DNA from: Streptococcus taonis | GTDB taxonomy: Bacteria > Bacillota > Bacilli > Lactobacillales > Streptococcaceae | Direction: 5' to 3' | Length of the DNA stretch: 64,000 nt | Assembly: GCF_029948085.1 (NCBI RefSeq) | Contig: NZ_JARZZP010000009.1 | Location: 43,004-107,003 of the forward strand | Shown: positions 1 to 9,958 of the stretch, piece after piece | Position numbering within the stretch: the first letter of the stretch is position 1 | How the letters are laid out: every line of letters starts with the position of its first letter | Translations under genes and position numbers: made by a program | Notes under the pieces: generated by a model | What the model was told of the DNA's origin: nothing | Database searches by the model: none | The model's input: the letters and a program-made list of their open reading frames with translations, nothing else

Positions 1-2760
1 CTTGAAGTTACGACAGAAGCAGTTGCTTATGACACTATTCATCAGGAAGATCCAGACTTGCTTAAGGGTCAAACTCGTATTATCCAAGCAGGCCTATCAG
101 GTGAGCGTACTATCTTAACCGAGGTCACCAAGGTTGATGGTAAGGAAACCCGTAAAGTAGTTTCCAATGAAGTCACCACCGCCCCTGTATCAGAAATCAT
201 CGCAGTAGGTACTAAGGTAGACTCCACCTCAACCCCAAGTGAAGTTTCTCCAAGCTTGGTCCAAGAGAAACCAGAGCTTGAAGTTACGACAGAAGCAGTT
301 GCTTATGACACTATTCATCAGGACGATCCAGATTTGCTTAAGGGTCAAACTCGTGTCATCAGAGCAGGAGTAGCAGGTGAGCGTACTATTTTAACCGAGG
401 TTGCAACTGTCGATGGCAAGGAAACTCGCAAACTGGTTTCTAATGAAATAACAACCGCGCCCGTTACCGAAATTATCGCAGTAGGCACCAAGGTAGACTC
501 CACCCCAATTCCAAGCGAAGGTACTCCAAGCTTGGTAGAGGTGAAGCCAGAGCTTGAAGTTACGACAGAAGCCGTTGCCTATGATACTGTTTATCAGGAC
601 GATCCGGACTTGCTTAAGGGCCAAACTCGTGTTGTTCGAGCAGGGGTTGCAGGTGAGCGCACTATTTTAACCGAGGTCACGACTGTGGATGGCAAGGAAG
701 ACCGCCAAGTCAAATCCAATACTGTGACTTTGGAGCCAATTTCCGAAATCATAGCAGTAGGCACTAAGGTAGAATCCACTTCAACTCCAAGTGAAGGTAC
801 ACCAAGCTTGGTCGAGGTGAAGCCAGAGCTTGAAGTTACAACAGAGGCTCTTGCTTATGATACTATTCATCAGGACGATCCGGACTTGCTCAAGGGTCAA
901 ACCCGTGTCATTCGAGCAGGAGTAGCAGGTGAGCGCACTATTTTAAAGGAAGTGACGACCGTAGATGGCAAGGAAAATCGCAAGCAGGTCTCTAATGAAG
1001 TTACCACCGCGTCCGTTACCGAAATTATCGCAGTAGGTACTAAGGTAGAATCCACCTCGATTCCAAGCGAAGGTACTCCAAGCTTGGTCGAGGTGAAACC
1101 AGAACTTGAAGTTACGACAGAAACCGTTGCCTATGATACACTTCATCAGGACGATCCGGACTTGCTTAAGGGTCAAACTCGTGTTATTCAAGCAGGCGTT
1201 GCAGGCGAGCGCACGATCTTAACCGAGGTGACGACTGTAGATGGCAAGGAAACTTGCAAACTGGTTTCTAATGAAATAACAACCGCGCCCGTTACCGAAA
1301 TTATCGCAGTAGGTACTAAGGTAGACTCCACCTCGATTCCAAGCGAAGGTACTCCAAGTCTTGTTGAAGATAAACCAGAATTGGAAGTTACGACAGAAGC
1401 AGTTGCTTATGACACTATTCATCAGGAAGATCCAGACTTGCTTAAGGGTCAAACTCGTATTATTCAAGCAGGCCTATCAGGTGAGCGTACTATCTTAACA
1501 GAGGTCACCAAGGTTGATGGTAAGGAAACTCGTAAAGTAGTTTCCAATGAAGTCACCACCTCCCCTGTATCAGAAATTATCGCAGTAGGTACTAAGGTAG
1601 AATCTACCTCAACACCAAGCGAAGGTACTCCAAGCTTGGTCGAGGTGAAACCAGAGCTTGAAATTACGACAGAATCCGTTGCTTATGATACTCTTCATAA
1701 GGATGATCCAGACTTGCTTCAGGGTCAAACTCGTATTATCCAAGCAGGCCTATCAGGTGAGCGCACTATTTTAACCGAGGTGAGGACTGTAGATGGCAAG
1801 GAAGTCCGCCAAGTCAAATCCAACACTGTAACCTTGGCGCCAGTTACCGAAATCATCGCAGTAGGCACTAAGGTAGAATCCACTTCAACTCCACGTGAAG
1901 GTACACCAAGCTTGGTCCAAGAGAATCCAGAGCTTGAAGTTGCGACAGAAAACGTTGCTTATGATACTATTCATCAGGAAGATCCGGACTTGCTTAAGGG
2001 TGAAACCCGCCTTATCCGAGCAGGCGTTGCAGGCGAGCGCACGATTTTAACGGAAGTGACGATTGTCGATGGCAAGGAGGTCCGTCAAGTCAAGTCCAAC
2101 ACTGTAACCTTAGAACCAGTTACCGAAATTATCGCAGTAGGTACTAAGGTAGAATCCACCTCAACCCCAAGTGAATGTTCTCCAAGCTTGGTCCAAGAGA
2201 ATCCAGAGCTTGAAGTTACGACAGAATCCGTTGCCTATGATACAATACATCATGAAGATCCAGACTTGCTTAAGGGTCAAACCCGCCTTATCCGAGCAGG
2301 CGTTGCAGGCGAGCGCACTATTTTAACGGAAGTCACGACTGTAGATGGCAAGGAAGACCGCCAAGTCAAATCCAACACTGTAACCTTGGCGCCAGTTACC
2401 GAAATCATCGCAGTAGGCACTAAGGTAGAATCGACCTCAATTCCAAGTGAAGGTTCTCCAAGCTTGGTCGAGGAGAAGCCAGATCTTGAAGTAACGACAG
2501 AATCCGTTGCTTATGACACTATTCATCAGGAAGATCCAGACTTGCTTAAGGGTCAAACCCGTGTCATCAGAGTAGGAGTAGCCGGCGAGCGTACTATTTT
2601 AACCGAGGTTACGAGTGTAGATGGCAAGGAAAATCGCAAGCAGGTCTCTAATGAAATAACAACAGCCCCGATTCCAGAAATCATCCTTGTAGGGACCAAA
2701 AAAGAGCCTCTGCCTTTACCACAACCAAAAGTTGAAACCCAAACAATCCCCTACAAAATA
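1..2760 (+). repeat. Ten tandem 276-bp repeats encoding G5 domains
   Basis: Units begin at 1, 277, 553, 829, 1105, 1381, 1657, 1933, 2209 and 2485, always exactly 276 bp (92 codons), each starting at a Leu-Glu-(Val/Ile) triplet. The array probably extends upstream of the window. Two versions of one internal segment alternate: SNE(V/I)TT in units 1, 2, 4, 5, 6 and 10, and SNTVTL in units 3, 7, 8 and 9. After base 2760 the G5-like copies diverge and lose the fixed period. Confidence 0.95.
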
Positions 2761-5736
2761 ATTTATCAAGCAGATGACAGTCAAGAGGTCGGTTCTAGAA
2801 AAACGAAAACACATGGTGTCAATGGACAAGTAGAAACCACTACCCGATATACAAGAGATCAAACAAGTGGCCAGATTGCAGAGTCTAGTACATCAAAAAC
2901 CTTGGTGGAAAAGGTAGATGAGATTATTCTAGTTGGAAGCAAACCAAGTGTGGAAATGAAGGTTATCACCAATAAAACGATATATGAAGCGGACCCTGCG
3001 CTTCCTTATCAAACAGAAAAAGTTGCTGTTTCAGGTAAGGAAGGAAGCGAAAAAACGACTACCACCTATCAAGTAGATGCTCAGACAGGTCAGGTTACAG
3101 AAAGAGAACACCAAAAAGAAGTAACAGCTCCGATTGATAAGGTAGTGAAGGTCGGAAATGTCCAGACTATTGTGACCCCAATTCCAATCAAGGAGGAACG
3201 TCGTCAGGATCCAACACTTGATAAGGATTTTGAAAAAGTAGAAAGCCAGGGCGAGCCTGGCGAGACCACCACTACCAGAGTCTATGAAGTAAATTCTCAA
3301 ACAGGTGAATTGCTATCACACACGGAAACAAGTACTGTGACAAAAGCAATGAAGCCAAAGATCATCTTGGTGGGAAGCAAAGAAAACAAACCTCATCTTC
3401 TTCCAGTGAATACGGAGTTGGAAAATGCCATTGATGTAAGACCGGCTAGCCAAGGAATGAAGGCTGTAGATTTGCTTTCCAATCCTTACGTGACAAATGC
3501 CCTCAGACCAAATATTCTGGGACGGGATGTAATTAGTAAGAAGATTGAACTCAAAAAAACTAATCCTACTATTACAGATGAAGAGGTTAAAGAAGTCCTT
3601 CGCAAAGAATATCTAGAGAGATTATCTATTAAAGATACGCTTGAAGAAACGAAAAAGACCCTAGATACAGACCTTAAAAAAGTTGTAGCCCATACCTTGA
3701 GTGTACTCGGAAACACAGCAGAAACCAGAGCCAAGGTTCAGGCAGATTTAGAAGCTAATAAGGAAAAGATTCTCCTAGGTTTAACCTATATCAATCGTTT
3801 CTACAATATTGATTTTGGCAAAACCAACATCCGTGATATTCTTGCCTACAATCCAAGCTCTTTTGGCAAGAAGGTGACGTCATTAGAATGGCTAACATCT
3901 CTAGGTTCAATGAGCTATGATGAGATGAAGCTGGTCAATAGTCCACGAACATTTGAAACATACTTTGGAAAAGTAACAGATAAGTCAAGCCTATTAGACT
4001 TCCTTGACTATAACCGAACAACCTTTACAAACATGGATGGCGATACTTGGTTGAAGGATGCTACAAAAGCCATCGTTGTTGAGAAGCAATCTAAAGAAAA
4101 AACAGACGAAAATGTAAGTCTCTACACGAAGTTGACCTCTGATCCTGCCAAGTATGGAGCAGAACCTCAACAGATTGATAATCGCAAACAATATAACATG
4201 GCTACCCTTCTAGGACTAGTGAATATCAAGGAACCAAGCGTTTATGCCATTACAAATATGGCAACCGTTTCTTACGGAAATATCGGAACTTATATGGATA
4301 CCTCACTGGCTCAGAGCAATCCTGCTCAATATAAGGCTGAATTGGAAAAAGTGAAGGCTTTGGTTGAATTGACAGCTGAGCGTCAGGCTGCTTATGTTGA
4401 TACGCTTTATAGAATCACTAAAAAAGACAATCAATCAAAACTAGTAACCAACCGTTTGATTGTGGATACTATGAAAAAGTATACTAGTAAGCAAAATGTA
4501 GGCATCAAGGAAACCTGGTCCAAGGAGTTTGGTCCAGAGGCGGATAAGGGAGTCAAGGACTTCATGTCTCCGTTAGGCATGTATTCTCCGCCTCAATCAG
4601 TAGGTGCTGAGGCTAATGGGGCTGGTGTTCGCTACTTTATTGATAGGGTTTTGGACGATCGAGGGTCAGCAACCTATTCTCATGAAATGACTCACTTGTT
4701 GGATCGTACAGTTCTCTTTAACAATTATGGTCGACGAGATGGTACAGGGGCAGAATTCTATGCACGTGGAATCTTTGAAAACTCCTACACTCCTGAAACG
4801 GATAGCTACTTTAACTTGAACTTTGTTTATGATGAGAGTGACAAAGACAGTTTCTACAACAAGACACCAGAGCGCTTTAAATCAGCCGCAGATTTGAAAG
4901 AATATATGCACGGTAGTTTCGATGTTCTCTATACTTTAGATTATCTAGAAGCTGAGGCGAGTCGAGGATTATCAGCAACGGATAAGGCAGTCTACTTCAA
5001 GCAACTCTTACCAAGTGCGACAAGTGGTTCAAGAACACCTGTTCCTTATCCAAATCCATCGGTCAAACCAACTCACCAGAGTGAGGAAATCAAGGCCTTG
5101 ACCGAGGCAGATGCTAGCAAGCTAGGCGATGTTCATAGTTTGATTGACAATCACATCGTGGTAAATCGCTATATCATTAAAGGATTTACGGCTACAGGGA
5201 AAGTAGATGCCAATGGTTATTATACCGTTGATATGTTTGATACGATTTATGGTGTCAACGAAAATGATAAGGGGATGAGTGGCGATATCAGCTTTAGAAA
5301 ACAAGCCTTTGAACTCATGGCAGGTCTTGGTTACTACGAAGGCTTCGTTCCTTATGTCTCTAATCAATACAAGCAAGATGCAGAAAAAGAGAATCGTCCT
5401 TTGTCAGACCAGTACATCTTTGAAAAGATCTTAGCTGGTAAGACCTATGCTCAATTTAAGAAGGAACAAATGGATGAACGGATTGCTAATATCAGTAAGT
5501 TAAAACCGATTACCATTGACTACAAAGGTAAGCAAGAACTGATTTCTAGTCCTGAAAGAATGAAGCAATTGATGGAAGAAGCGGTAAAAGAAGAACTTGC
5601 TCAGATTAAAGTAGGAAATATCAGCCAAAAACAATACCGATTTATTGAAACTCCTGTTCAGACGTTGAAAAAAGCTATATACAAGGCATATCTCAAGGAA
5701 TCAAATGAGTTTAGAAATTCCATCTATACTTCTTAA
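1..5736 (+). CDS. M26 zinc metalloprotease with tandem G5 repeats, 5'-truncated
   Basis: The frame is open from base 1, so the real start, signal peptide and any cell-wall anchor lie upstream of the window. The visible 1911 residues hold ten 92-residue G5-type repeats (bases 1-2760), then diverged G5 copies (about 2761-3400), then a catalytic domain. The zinc site HEMTH is at base 4681 (residue 1561 of the visible part), and a glutamate 20 residues after it matches the HExxH-x20-E pattern of peptidase family M26 (IgA1 protease, ZmpB, ZmpC). The family is cell-surface and cleaves host glycoproteins or IgA1. G5 repeats run almost directly into the catalytic region. Which member this is cannot be decided without the N-terminus, so no symbol is given. 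A terminator hairpin follows. Confidence 0.9.
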   Translation, partial: LEVTTEAVAYDTIHQEDPDLLKGQTRIIQAGLSGERTILTEVTKVDGKETRKVVSNEVTTAPVSEIIAVGTKVDSTSTPSEVSPSLVQEKPELEVTTEAVAYDTIHQDDPDLLKGQTRVIRAGVAGERTILTEVATVDGKETRKLVSNEITTAPVTEIIAVGTKVDSTPIPSEGTPSLVEVKPELEVTTEAVAYDTVYQDDPDLLKGQTRVVRAGVAGERTILTEVTTVDGKEDRQVKSNTVTLEPISEIIAVGTKVESTSTPSEGTPSLVEVKPELEVTTEALAYDTIHQDDPDLLKGQTRVIRAGVAGERTILKEVTTVDGKENRKQVSNEVTTASVTEIIAVGTKVESTSIPSEGTPSLVEVKPELEVTTETVAYDTLHQDDPDLLKGQTRVIQAGVAGERTILTEVTTVDGKETCKLVSNEITTAPVTEIIAVGTKVDSTSIPSEGTPSLVEDKPELEVTTEAVAYDTIHQEDPDLLKGQTRIIQAGLSGERTILTEVTKVDGKETRKVVSNEVTTSPVSEIIAVGTKVESTSTPSEGTPSLVEVKPELEITTESVAYDTLHKDDPDLLQGQTRIIQAGLSGERTILTEVRTVDGKEVRQVKSNTVTLAPVTEIIAVGTKVESTSTPREGTPSLVQENPELEVATENVAYDTIHQEDPDLLKGETRLIRAGVAGERTILTEVTIVDGKEVRQVKSNTVTLEPVTEIIAVGTKVESTSTPSECSPSLVQENPELEVTTESVAYDTIHHEDPDLLKGQTRLIRAGVAGERTILTEVTTVDGKEDRQVKSNTVTLAPVTEIIAVGTKVESTSIPSEGSPSLVEEKPDLEVTTESVAYDTIHQEDPDLLKGQTRVIRVGVAGERTILTEVTSVDGKENRKQVSNEITTAPIPEIILVGTKKEPLPLPQPKVETQTIPYKIIYQADDSQEVGSRKTKTHGVNGQVETTTRYTRDQTSGQIAESSTSKTLVEKVDEIILVGSKPSVEMKVITNKTIYEADPALPYQTEKVAVSGKEGSEKTTTTYQVDAQTGQVTEREHQKEVTAPIDKVVKVGNVQTIVTPIPIKEERRQDPTLDKDFEKVESQGEPGETTTTRVYEVNSQTGELLSHTETSTVTKAMKPKIILVGSKENKPHLLPVNTELENAIDVRPASQGMKAVDLLSNPYVTNALRPNILGRDVISKKIELKKTNPTITDEEVKEVLRKEYLERLSIKDTLEETKKTLDTDLKKVVAHTLSVLGNTAETRAKVQADLEANKEKILLGLTYINRFYNIDFGKTNIRDILAYNPSSFGKKVTSLEWLTSLGSMSYDEMKLVNSPRTFETYFGKVTDKSSLLDFLDYNRTTFTNMDGDTWLKDATKAIVVEKQSKEKTDENVSLYTKLTSDPAKYGAEPQQIDNRKQYNMATLLGLVNIKEPSVYAITNMATVSYGNIGTYMDTSLAQSNPAQYKAELEKVKALVELTAERQAAYVDTLYRITKKDNQSKLVTNRLIVDTMKKYTSKQNVGIKETWSKEFGPEADKGVKDFMSPLGMYSPPQSVGAEANGAGVRYFIDRVLDDRGSATYSHEMTHLLDRTVLFNNYGRRDGTGAEFYARGIFENSYTPETDSYFNLNFVYDESDKDSFYNKTPERFKSAADLKEYMHGSFDVLYTLDYLEAEASRGLSATDKAVYFKQLLPSATSGSRTPVPYPNPSVKPTHQSEEIKALTEADASKLGDVHSLIDNHIVVNRYIIKGFTATGKVDANGYYTVDMFDTIYGVNENDKGMSGDISFRKQAFELMAGLGYYEGFVPYVSNQYKQDAEKENRPLSDQYIFEKILAGKTYAQFKKEQMDERIANISKLKPITIDYKGKQELISSPERMKQLMEEAVKEELAQIKVGNISQKQYRFIETPVQTLKKAIYKAYLKESNEFRNSIYTS

Positions 5737-5817
5737 GGGAAAGATAAGTCTATCATTAGGAGTTCATAGAAATTTTGCAACTCAGTAAGATTCACTAGTG
5801 AGCTAGGTTCGAAACAG

Positions 5818-5864
5818 AAAAACACCTTTCGAATGGCAAGTTTTTGCAGATCGAAAGGTGTTTT
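5818..5864. terminator. Bidirectional hairpin between the protease and the exporter gene
   Basis: A stem of about 14 bp (AAAACACCTTTCGA with its complement at 5851-5864) closes a loop of about 18 nt, with A-rich and T-rich flanks. It can end transcription of the protease on plus and of the exporter gene on minus. Confidence 0.75.
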
Positions 5865-5869
5865 GTGTG

Positions 5870-6841
5870 TTAAGATAAATTACTTTTGTCTTCAGTATAC
5901 CGCTGATAGAAGTCAACTTTCAGTTGGATAAAGTTTTCCAATTCGCGTAGGAGTTGGAGCAAGGTTGCGCGTGTTTCAAATTCTTCTCTTGTTTTTGGGA
6001 GGGTGCGATGACGAAAAACTTCAAGATAGCCTTCGATGGCAGCTAGCAAATCATCGGCAGGATTGGTCTGGCTGAGTTGATCCGCAATTTTCGCAAAAAG
6101 TTGAGCAAGGATCAGGCTTTCACTTGCGGCTAGATTACAGGTGTTGATTTGCTGGGCCATATTGCGAAGAATGCGACTCTGTCTCTGTCTCATTTCAAAA
6201 TAGTGGATGTGGTAATCGGTTTGGTGAAAAAGATGATCCGAATGGTCTAGGTAGACGAGTTTTAGAGCTTCTTCAAGGAGCTGGTCCAGTTCTTCAACAA
6301 GTTGGGCACGGTTACGACCATCACCTTTTCCAAGGTAATATTCAAAACGGAGGAGGATATGCTTGAGTTTTTCTTCTACCTTGAGATGGTAGAGATGGAT
6401 CTCTTTTTGCCGAGAAGGCATATAGAGATTGACTGTCAAGGCAAAGCTAGTACCGATGAGAAATAGGAGAAGTTCATTCACTAGCAGTTCTGGTGAGGTA
6501 GACTCTTGAACTAAGAGATGACTGACCAAGACACTACTAGGGGTAATGCCAATCTCCCAGCCCAGTTTATAGGTCAGAGGGACATAGAGGGCGAGATAGA
6601 GACCAAAACTCCAAATATGGTAGCCAGTCAGTTGAAAGGCTAAGACGCCGATAGACAGAGCCAGCAGGGTTGAGAATAAGCGGTTTTTAGCCAGTTTGAT
6701 CGTACTTCTACGGGTATCTGATAAGCTCAAAAGGGCGATGATACCAGCAGAAACAGCCGAAGATAAATCAAGAAAGTAGGCTAGAACACAGGCTAGACAA
6801 GTGGCTAAAACAAGTTTAAAAGTACGTTGAGTGATAGACAT
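5870..6841 (-). CDS. FUSC/ArAE-type aromatic acid exporter family membrane protein
   Basis: 323 residues. The N-terminal half carries about four to five membrane helices, including a stretch rich in Ala/Leu/Ile around SAVSAGIIALLSLSDTRRS; the rest is a charged, mostly helical cytoplasmic domain with many Glu/Leu/Arg. This arrangement matches the aromatic acid exporter family (ArAE_1, formerly DUF939, plus its C-terminal domain) found across Firmicutes. The substrate is unknown. The gene is convergent with the upstream protease, shares the terminator between them, and is read in the same direction as sstT but separated from it by a repeat element. Confidence 0.75.
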   Translation of the reverse strand: MSITQRTFKLVLATCLACVLAYFLDLSSAVSAGIIALLSLSDTRRSTIKLAKNRLFSTLLALSIGVLAFQLTGYHIWSFGLYLALYVPLTYKLGWEIGITPSSVLVSHLLVQESTSPELLVNELLLFLIGTSFALTVNLYMPSRQKEIHLYHLKVEEKLKHILLRFEYYLGKGDGRNRAQLVEELDQLLEEALKLVYLDHSDHLFHQTDYHIHYFEMRQRQSRILRNMAQQINTCNLAASESLILAQLFAKIADQLSQTNPADDLLAAIEGYLEVFRHRTLPKTREEFETRATLLQLLRELENFIQLKVDFYQRYTEDKSNLS

Positions 6842-6874
6842 GAGACATTTCCTAAAATGAATGATAGAAACCAG

Positions 6875-7049
6875 ACAAAGGCGGTGGGACAGAAATCGAT
6901 AGACAAAGTCTCGATTTCGTCGTCCCAGCCCCGCGAGGATGATTAGGAGCTTTTTGGAGTCTAAAAGACGAACAAAAAGTTCAATCAGCTACCGCGTCAA
7001 AGTTTGATTGTTAATGAAAAGTGAGGTCGGGATTTTTTGTCCCAACCTC
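6875..7049 (-). repeat. 175-bp interspersed repeat, copy 1
   Basis: The reverse complement of this segment matches 57679-57964 almost base for base except for a BOX element inserted in the second copy. Its 7022-7049 end is a hairpin (GAGGTCGGGA / TCCCAACCTC on plus) that serves as the terminator of sstT. Its other end is a second hairpin (6891-6927, GAAATCGA / TCGATTTC). Only two full copies lie in the window; the scrK-mntE gap has a short related hairpin. Confidence 0.85.
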
Positions 7050-7050
7050 C
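7022..7050 (-). terminator. Terminator of sstT inside the interspersed repeat
   Basis: On the minus strand, directly after the sstT stop, GAGGTTGGGACAAAAAATC pairs with CCCGACCTC, followed by a short T-rich stretch. The same hairpin follows mecA at 57679. Confidence 0.65.
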
Positions 7051-7054
7051 TTGA

Positions 7055-8260
7055 TTATTTATTGCGAGCAGAGGAAAATTCGGCTACTGCTGTAAAGAGG
7101 ACATCTGTTGAGGAGTTGAGGGCTGTTTCGCAAGAGTCTTGGATAACACCGATGACAAATCCGACACCCACAACCTGCATAGCGATATCATTGGTAATCC
7201 CAAAGAGACTGCAAGCAACCGGGATAAGTAGGAGAGAACCTCCAGCAATTCCTGAAGCACCGCAGGCAGAGATGGCTGCAACAATACTGAGTACAAAGGC
7301 TGTTGCAAAATCAACTGAGATTCCAAGGGTATTGACAGCAGCTAGGGTTAAGATATTGATAGTGACAGCAGCTCCAGCCATATTGATAGTTGATCCAAGT
7401 GGGATAGAGACAGAATAGGTATCTGGATTAAGCCCTAGATCCTCACAGAGTTTCATATTAACAGGGATATTTGCAGCTGAGCTTCGGGTGAAAAAGGCTG
7501 TGACTCCGCTGATACGCAAACATTTCCAAACAAGTGGATAAGGATTTTTCTTGATAAAGAGAAAAGCAATCAGAGGATTGATCACTAGGGCAACGAAAAC
7601 CATAGTGGCAATCAAAAGTCCGAGTAAGATTCCGTAATTTGCTAAACTCGCAATACCTTGGCCAGAGATGGTTTCGAAGACTAACCCTAGGATACCAAAT
7701 GGCGCAAGGTTAATGATCCATTCGACGATTTTTGAAGTCACACTGGCCATTGTTTTGAGTAGTTCCTTGCTATTTTTGCTAGCTTCTCGCATGGCAACTC
7801 CAAAGACGATAGCCCAAGACAAAATTCCGATATAGTTAGCTTCGATGATGGCATTGACAGGATTGTCTACTATTTTTAGTAGGAGATTACTGAGGACTTG
7901 TCCGATGCCGTCTGGAGGAGTAACTTCTGTACTAGCACTACTCAAGACCATCTGAACAGGGAAGAGAAAGCTAGCCAAAACTGCTACAAGAGCCGCAGCA
8001 AAGGTCCCAAGCAAATAGAGGAAAATGACTTTTTTCATATTGCTATCTTGACCTTTCTGGTGTTGGGAAAGGGCGTTAGCGACTAAAGCAAAAACCAGGA
8101 CAGGGGCGATGGCCTTTAGTCCTCCTACAAATAAATCTCCCAATAAACCAATGCCAGTTAGATTAGGAACGAGTAGACCTAGAATAGCTCCCAAGGTCAT
8201 TCCAATCCCGATCCGTTTGATCAGATTTGTTTTGTTCCAAGCACGAATAATTCTTTTCAT
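7055..8260 (-). CDS. sstT: Sodium:serine/threonine symporter SstT
   Basis: 401 residues, the usual length of SstT in the dicarboxylate/amino acid:cation symporter (DAACS) family. About eight membrane helices are visible, with an [10 protein letters not shown]-like segment (here [13 protein letters not shown]) and the helix [13 protein letters not shown] that form the conserved substrate and Na+ site. It imports serine and threonine with sodium. The start ATG at 8260 has AAAGGAGAC just upstream on the minus strand. It is monocistronic, ending in the hairpin of the interspersed repeat. Confidence 0.9.
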   Translation of the reverse strand: MKRIIRAWNKTNLIKRIGIGMTLGAILGLLVPNLTGIGLLGDLFVGGLKAIAPVLVFALVANALSQHQKGQDSNMKKVIFLYLLGTFAAALVAVLASFLFPVQMVLSSASTEVTPPDGIGQVLSNLLLKIVDNPVNAIIEANYIGILSWAIVFGVAMREASKNSKELLKTMASVTSKIVEWIINLAPFGILGLVFETISGQGIASLANYGILLGLLIATMVFVALVINPLIAFLFIKKNPYPLVWKCLRISGVTAFFTRSSAANIPVNMKLCEDLGLNPDTYSVSIPLGSTINMAGAAVTINILTLAAVNTLGISVDFATAFVLSIVAAISACGASGIAGGSLLLIPVACSLFGITNDIAMQVVGVGFVIGVIQDSCETALNSSTDVLFTAVAEFSSARNK

Positions 8261-8410
8261 AAAGGTCTCCTTTTTGTGTATTGTTTATGATTATAGTATA
8301 AATATACTTGAAAAGCAAGTGTCTTATAGATTTTATTAGAATAAATGAATATTTATGAAAAGGATGGCGAGGAAGGATTTATGGTATAATGAATAGAAAA
8401 GGAGTTTTAT

Positions 8411-8977
8411 ATGCAAGAATTTTTTCAACGTTATCTGGATAAATTAGATGTAACAACTGTTTTAGAAAATCTCTTGACCAAGGTGATTTCTCTTCTACTT
8501 CTTATCCTTCTATTCTATATAGCTAAAAAGTTCCTCCATGTTGCTGTACGAAAGATTGTTAAACCTTCACTTAAGTTTTCAAATCGAGATGCAGGTAGAC
8601 AAAAGACCATTTCTCGTTTGCTTGAAAATATTTTTAACTACACACTTTATTTCTTTTTGATTTATTGTATTTTATCCATTCTAGGTTTACCTGTCTCTAG
8701 CTTGCTTGCAGGTGCAGGGATTGCTGGGGTAGCTATCGGTATGGGAGCACAAGGCTTTCTATCAGACGTCATCAACGGCTTCTTTATTCTCTTTGAACGT
8801 CAGTTGGATGTGGGAGATGAAGTTATTTTGACCAATGGGCCTATTACTGTATCGGGAAAAGTCGTTAGTGTTGGAATTCGGACGACTCAACTGAGAAGTG
8901 ACGACCAAGCCCTTCACTTTGTTCCTAACCGCAATATTACCGTTGTGAGTAATTTTTCAAGGAAAGAAGAGAACTGA
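8411..8977 (+). CDS. Short MscS-family mechanosensitive channel
   Basis: 188 residues. An N-terminal helix, a second helix and the pore-lining helix (LLAGAGIAGVAIGMGAQG, Ala/Gly-rich) are followed by the beta domain (FFILFERQLDVGDEV; the FERQ/VGD signature of MscS). It is about 100 residues shorter than E. coli MscS because the C-terminal alpha/beta cage is mostly missing, which is common in Firmicute relatives. Role: release of solutes on osmotic downshock. The start ATG has AAAAGGAG at the right distance, and an extended -10 (TGGTATAAT, 8382-8390) lies just upstream. Confidence 0.85.
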   Translation: MQEFFQRYLDKLDVTTVLENLLTKVISLLLLILLFYIAKKFLHVAVRKIVKPSLKFSNRDAGRQKTISRLLENIFNYTLYFFLIYCILSILGLPVSSLLAGAGIAGVAIGMGAQGFLSDVINGFFILFERQLDVGDEVILTNGPITVSGKVVSVGIRTTQLRSDDQALHFVPNRNITVVSNFSRKEEN

Positions 8978-9028
8978 AATTTTACTTGATTTATGGTACA
9001 ATAGAAAGAGTTTGGTAAAGGAGAAACG

Positions 9029-9934
9029 ATGTTTTTAGATAAGCAGTTAGGGAATGGTTGCACCTGGATTAATCTAGATGTGGAAATCATCAAAAATCTT
9101 GAAGATTTATCTGAAATCTATGGATTGGATAAAGAAACCATCGAGTATGCGCTGGATAGAAACGAACGAGCCCACATGGATTATAACCGTGAAAACGGGA
9201 CAGTGACCTTTATCTACAACGTTCTTGACTTAGAAAGGGACAAGGAATACTATGAAGCTATTCCTATGACCTTTATCGTGGAAAAGCAACGAATGATTAC
9301 CATCAGCAATCATAAGAACGCTTATGTCATTGATCAGATGCTAGGCTATCTTGAAAATCATGAAATCATTTCAATCTACAAGTTTCTATTTGCCGGTTTA
9401 GAGCTTATCAGCAATGCTTATTATCCTGTCATTGAACAGATGGATAAAAGTAAGGATGAAATCAGTGCCTTGTTGCGTCAAACAACCACTAAAAAAAATC
9501 TCTTTGCCCTCTCTGACTTGGAAACTGGTATGGTTTACTTGACAGCTGCGGCTAAACAAAATCGCCTCCTCTTGGAGCATATCCAGGGACATGCGCTTTA
9601 TCGGAACTTTAACGAAGTGGAAAGAGAGCAGTTTGATGATGCTATGATTGAAGCTCATCAGTTGGTGTCTATGACAGATTTGATTTCCCAGGTTTTACAA
9701 CAACTCTCAGGATCTTACAATAATATCCTAAACAACAATCTGAATGATAATTTGACAACCTTGACCATTATTTCAGTTTTGCTAGCCATTCTTGCAGTCA
9801 TTACAGGATTTTTCGGAATGAATGTCCCTCTGCCATTTACAGAAGAGCCTAATGCCTGGATATATATTTTAATTGCTAGTTTAATTTTATGGGCAATCTT
9901 GGCTCAGTATCTAAAGAAAATTGCTAGAAACTAA
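9029..9934 (+). CDS. CorA-family divalent cation transporter
   Basis: 301 residues. A long acidic N-terminal cytoplasmic domain and helical stalk are followed by two C-terminal membrane helices; the first ends in the family signature GMN (within GFFGMNVPLPF, about residue 262). The family forms pentameric Mg2+ (or Co2+/Ni2+) channels. The SD sequence AAAGGAG is well placed. A TACAAT -10 (8997-9002) lies just after the MscS stop, so the gene probably has its own promoter. Which metal it carries is not visible from the sequence. Confidence 0.9.
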   Translation: MFLDKQLGNGCTWINLDVEIIKNLEDLSEIYGLDKETIEYALDRNERAHMDYNRENGTVTFIYNVLDLERDKEYYEAIPMTFIVEKQRMITISNHKNAYVIDQMLGYLENHEIISIYKFLFAGLELISNAYYPVIEQMDKSKDEISALLRQTTTKKNLFALSDLETGMVYLTAAAKQNRLLLEHIQGHALYRNFNEVEREQFDDAMIEAHQLVSMTDLISQVLQQLSGSYNNILNNNLNDNLTTLTIISVLLAILAVITGFFGMNVPLPFTEEPNAWIYILIASLILWAILAQYLKKIARN

Positions 9935-9958
9935 AAAATAGAAAGAAAAGGAGCCAGA

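Noticed and set aside
1-2760. CRISPR-like regular spacing
   Set aside because: The units are 276 bp, in frame and protein-coding; there are no short repeats with unique spacers.
7008-7418. 136-residue plus-strand frame opposite sstT
   Set aside because: Begins in the interspersed repeat and mirrors the sstT codons; translation is low-complexity.
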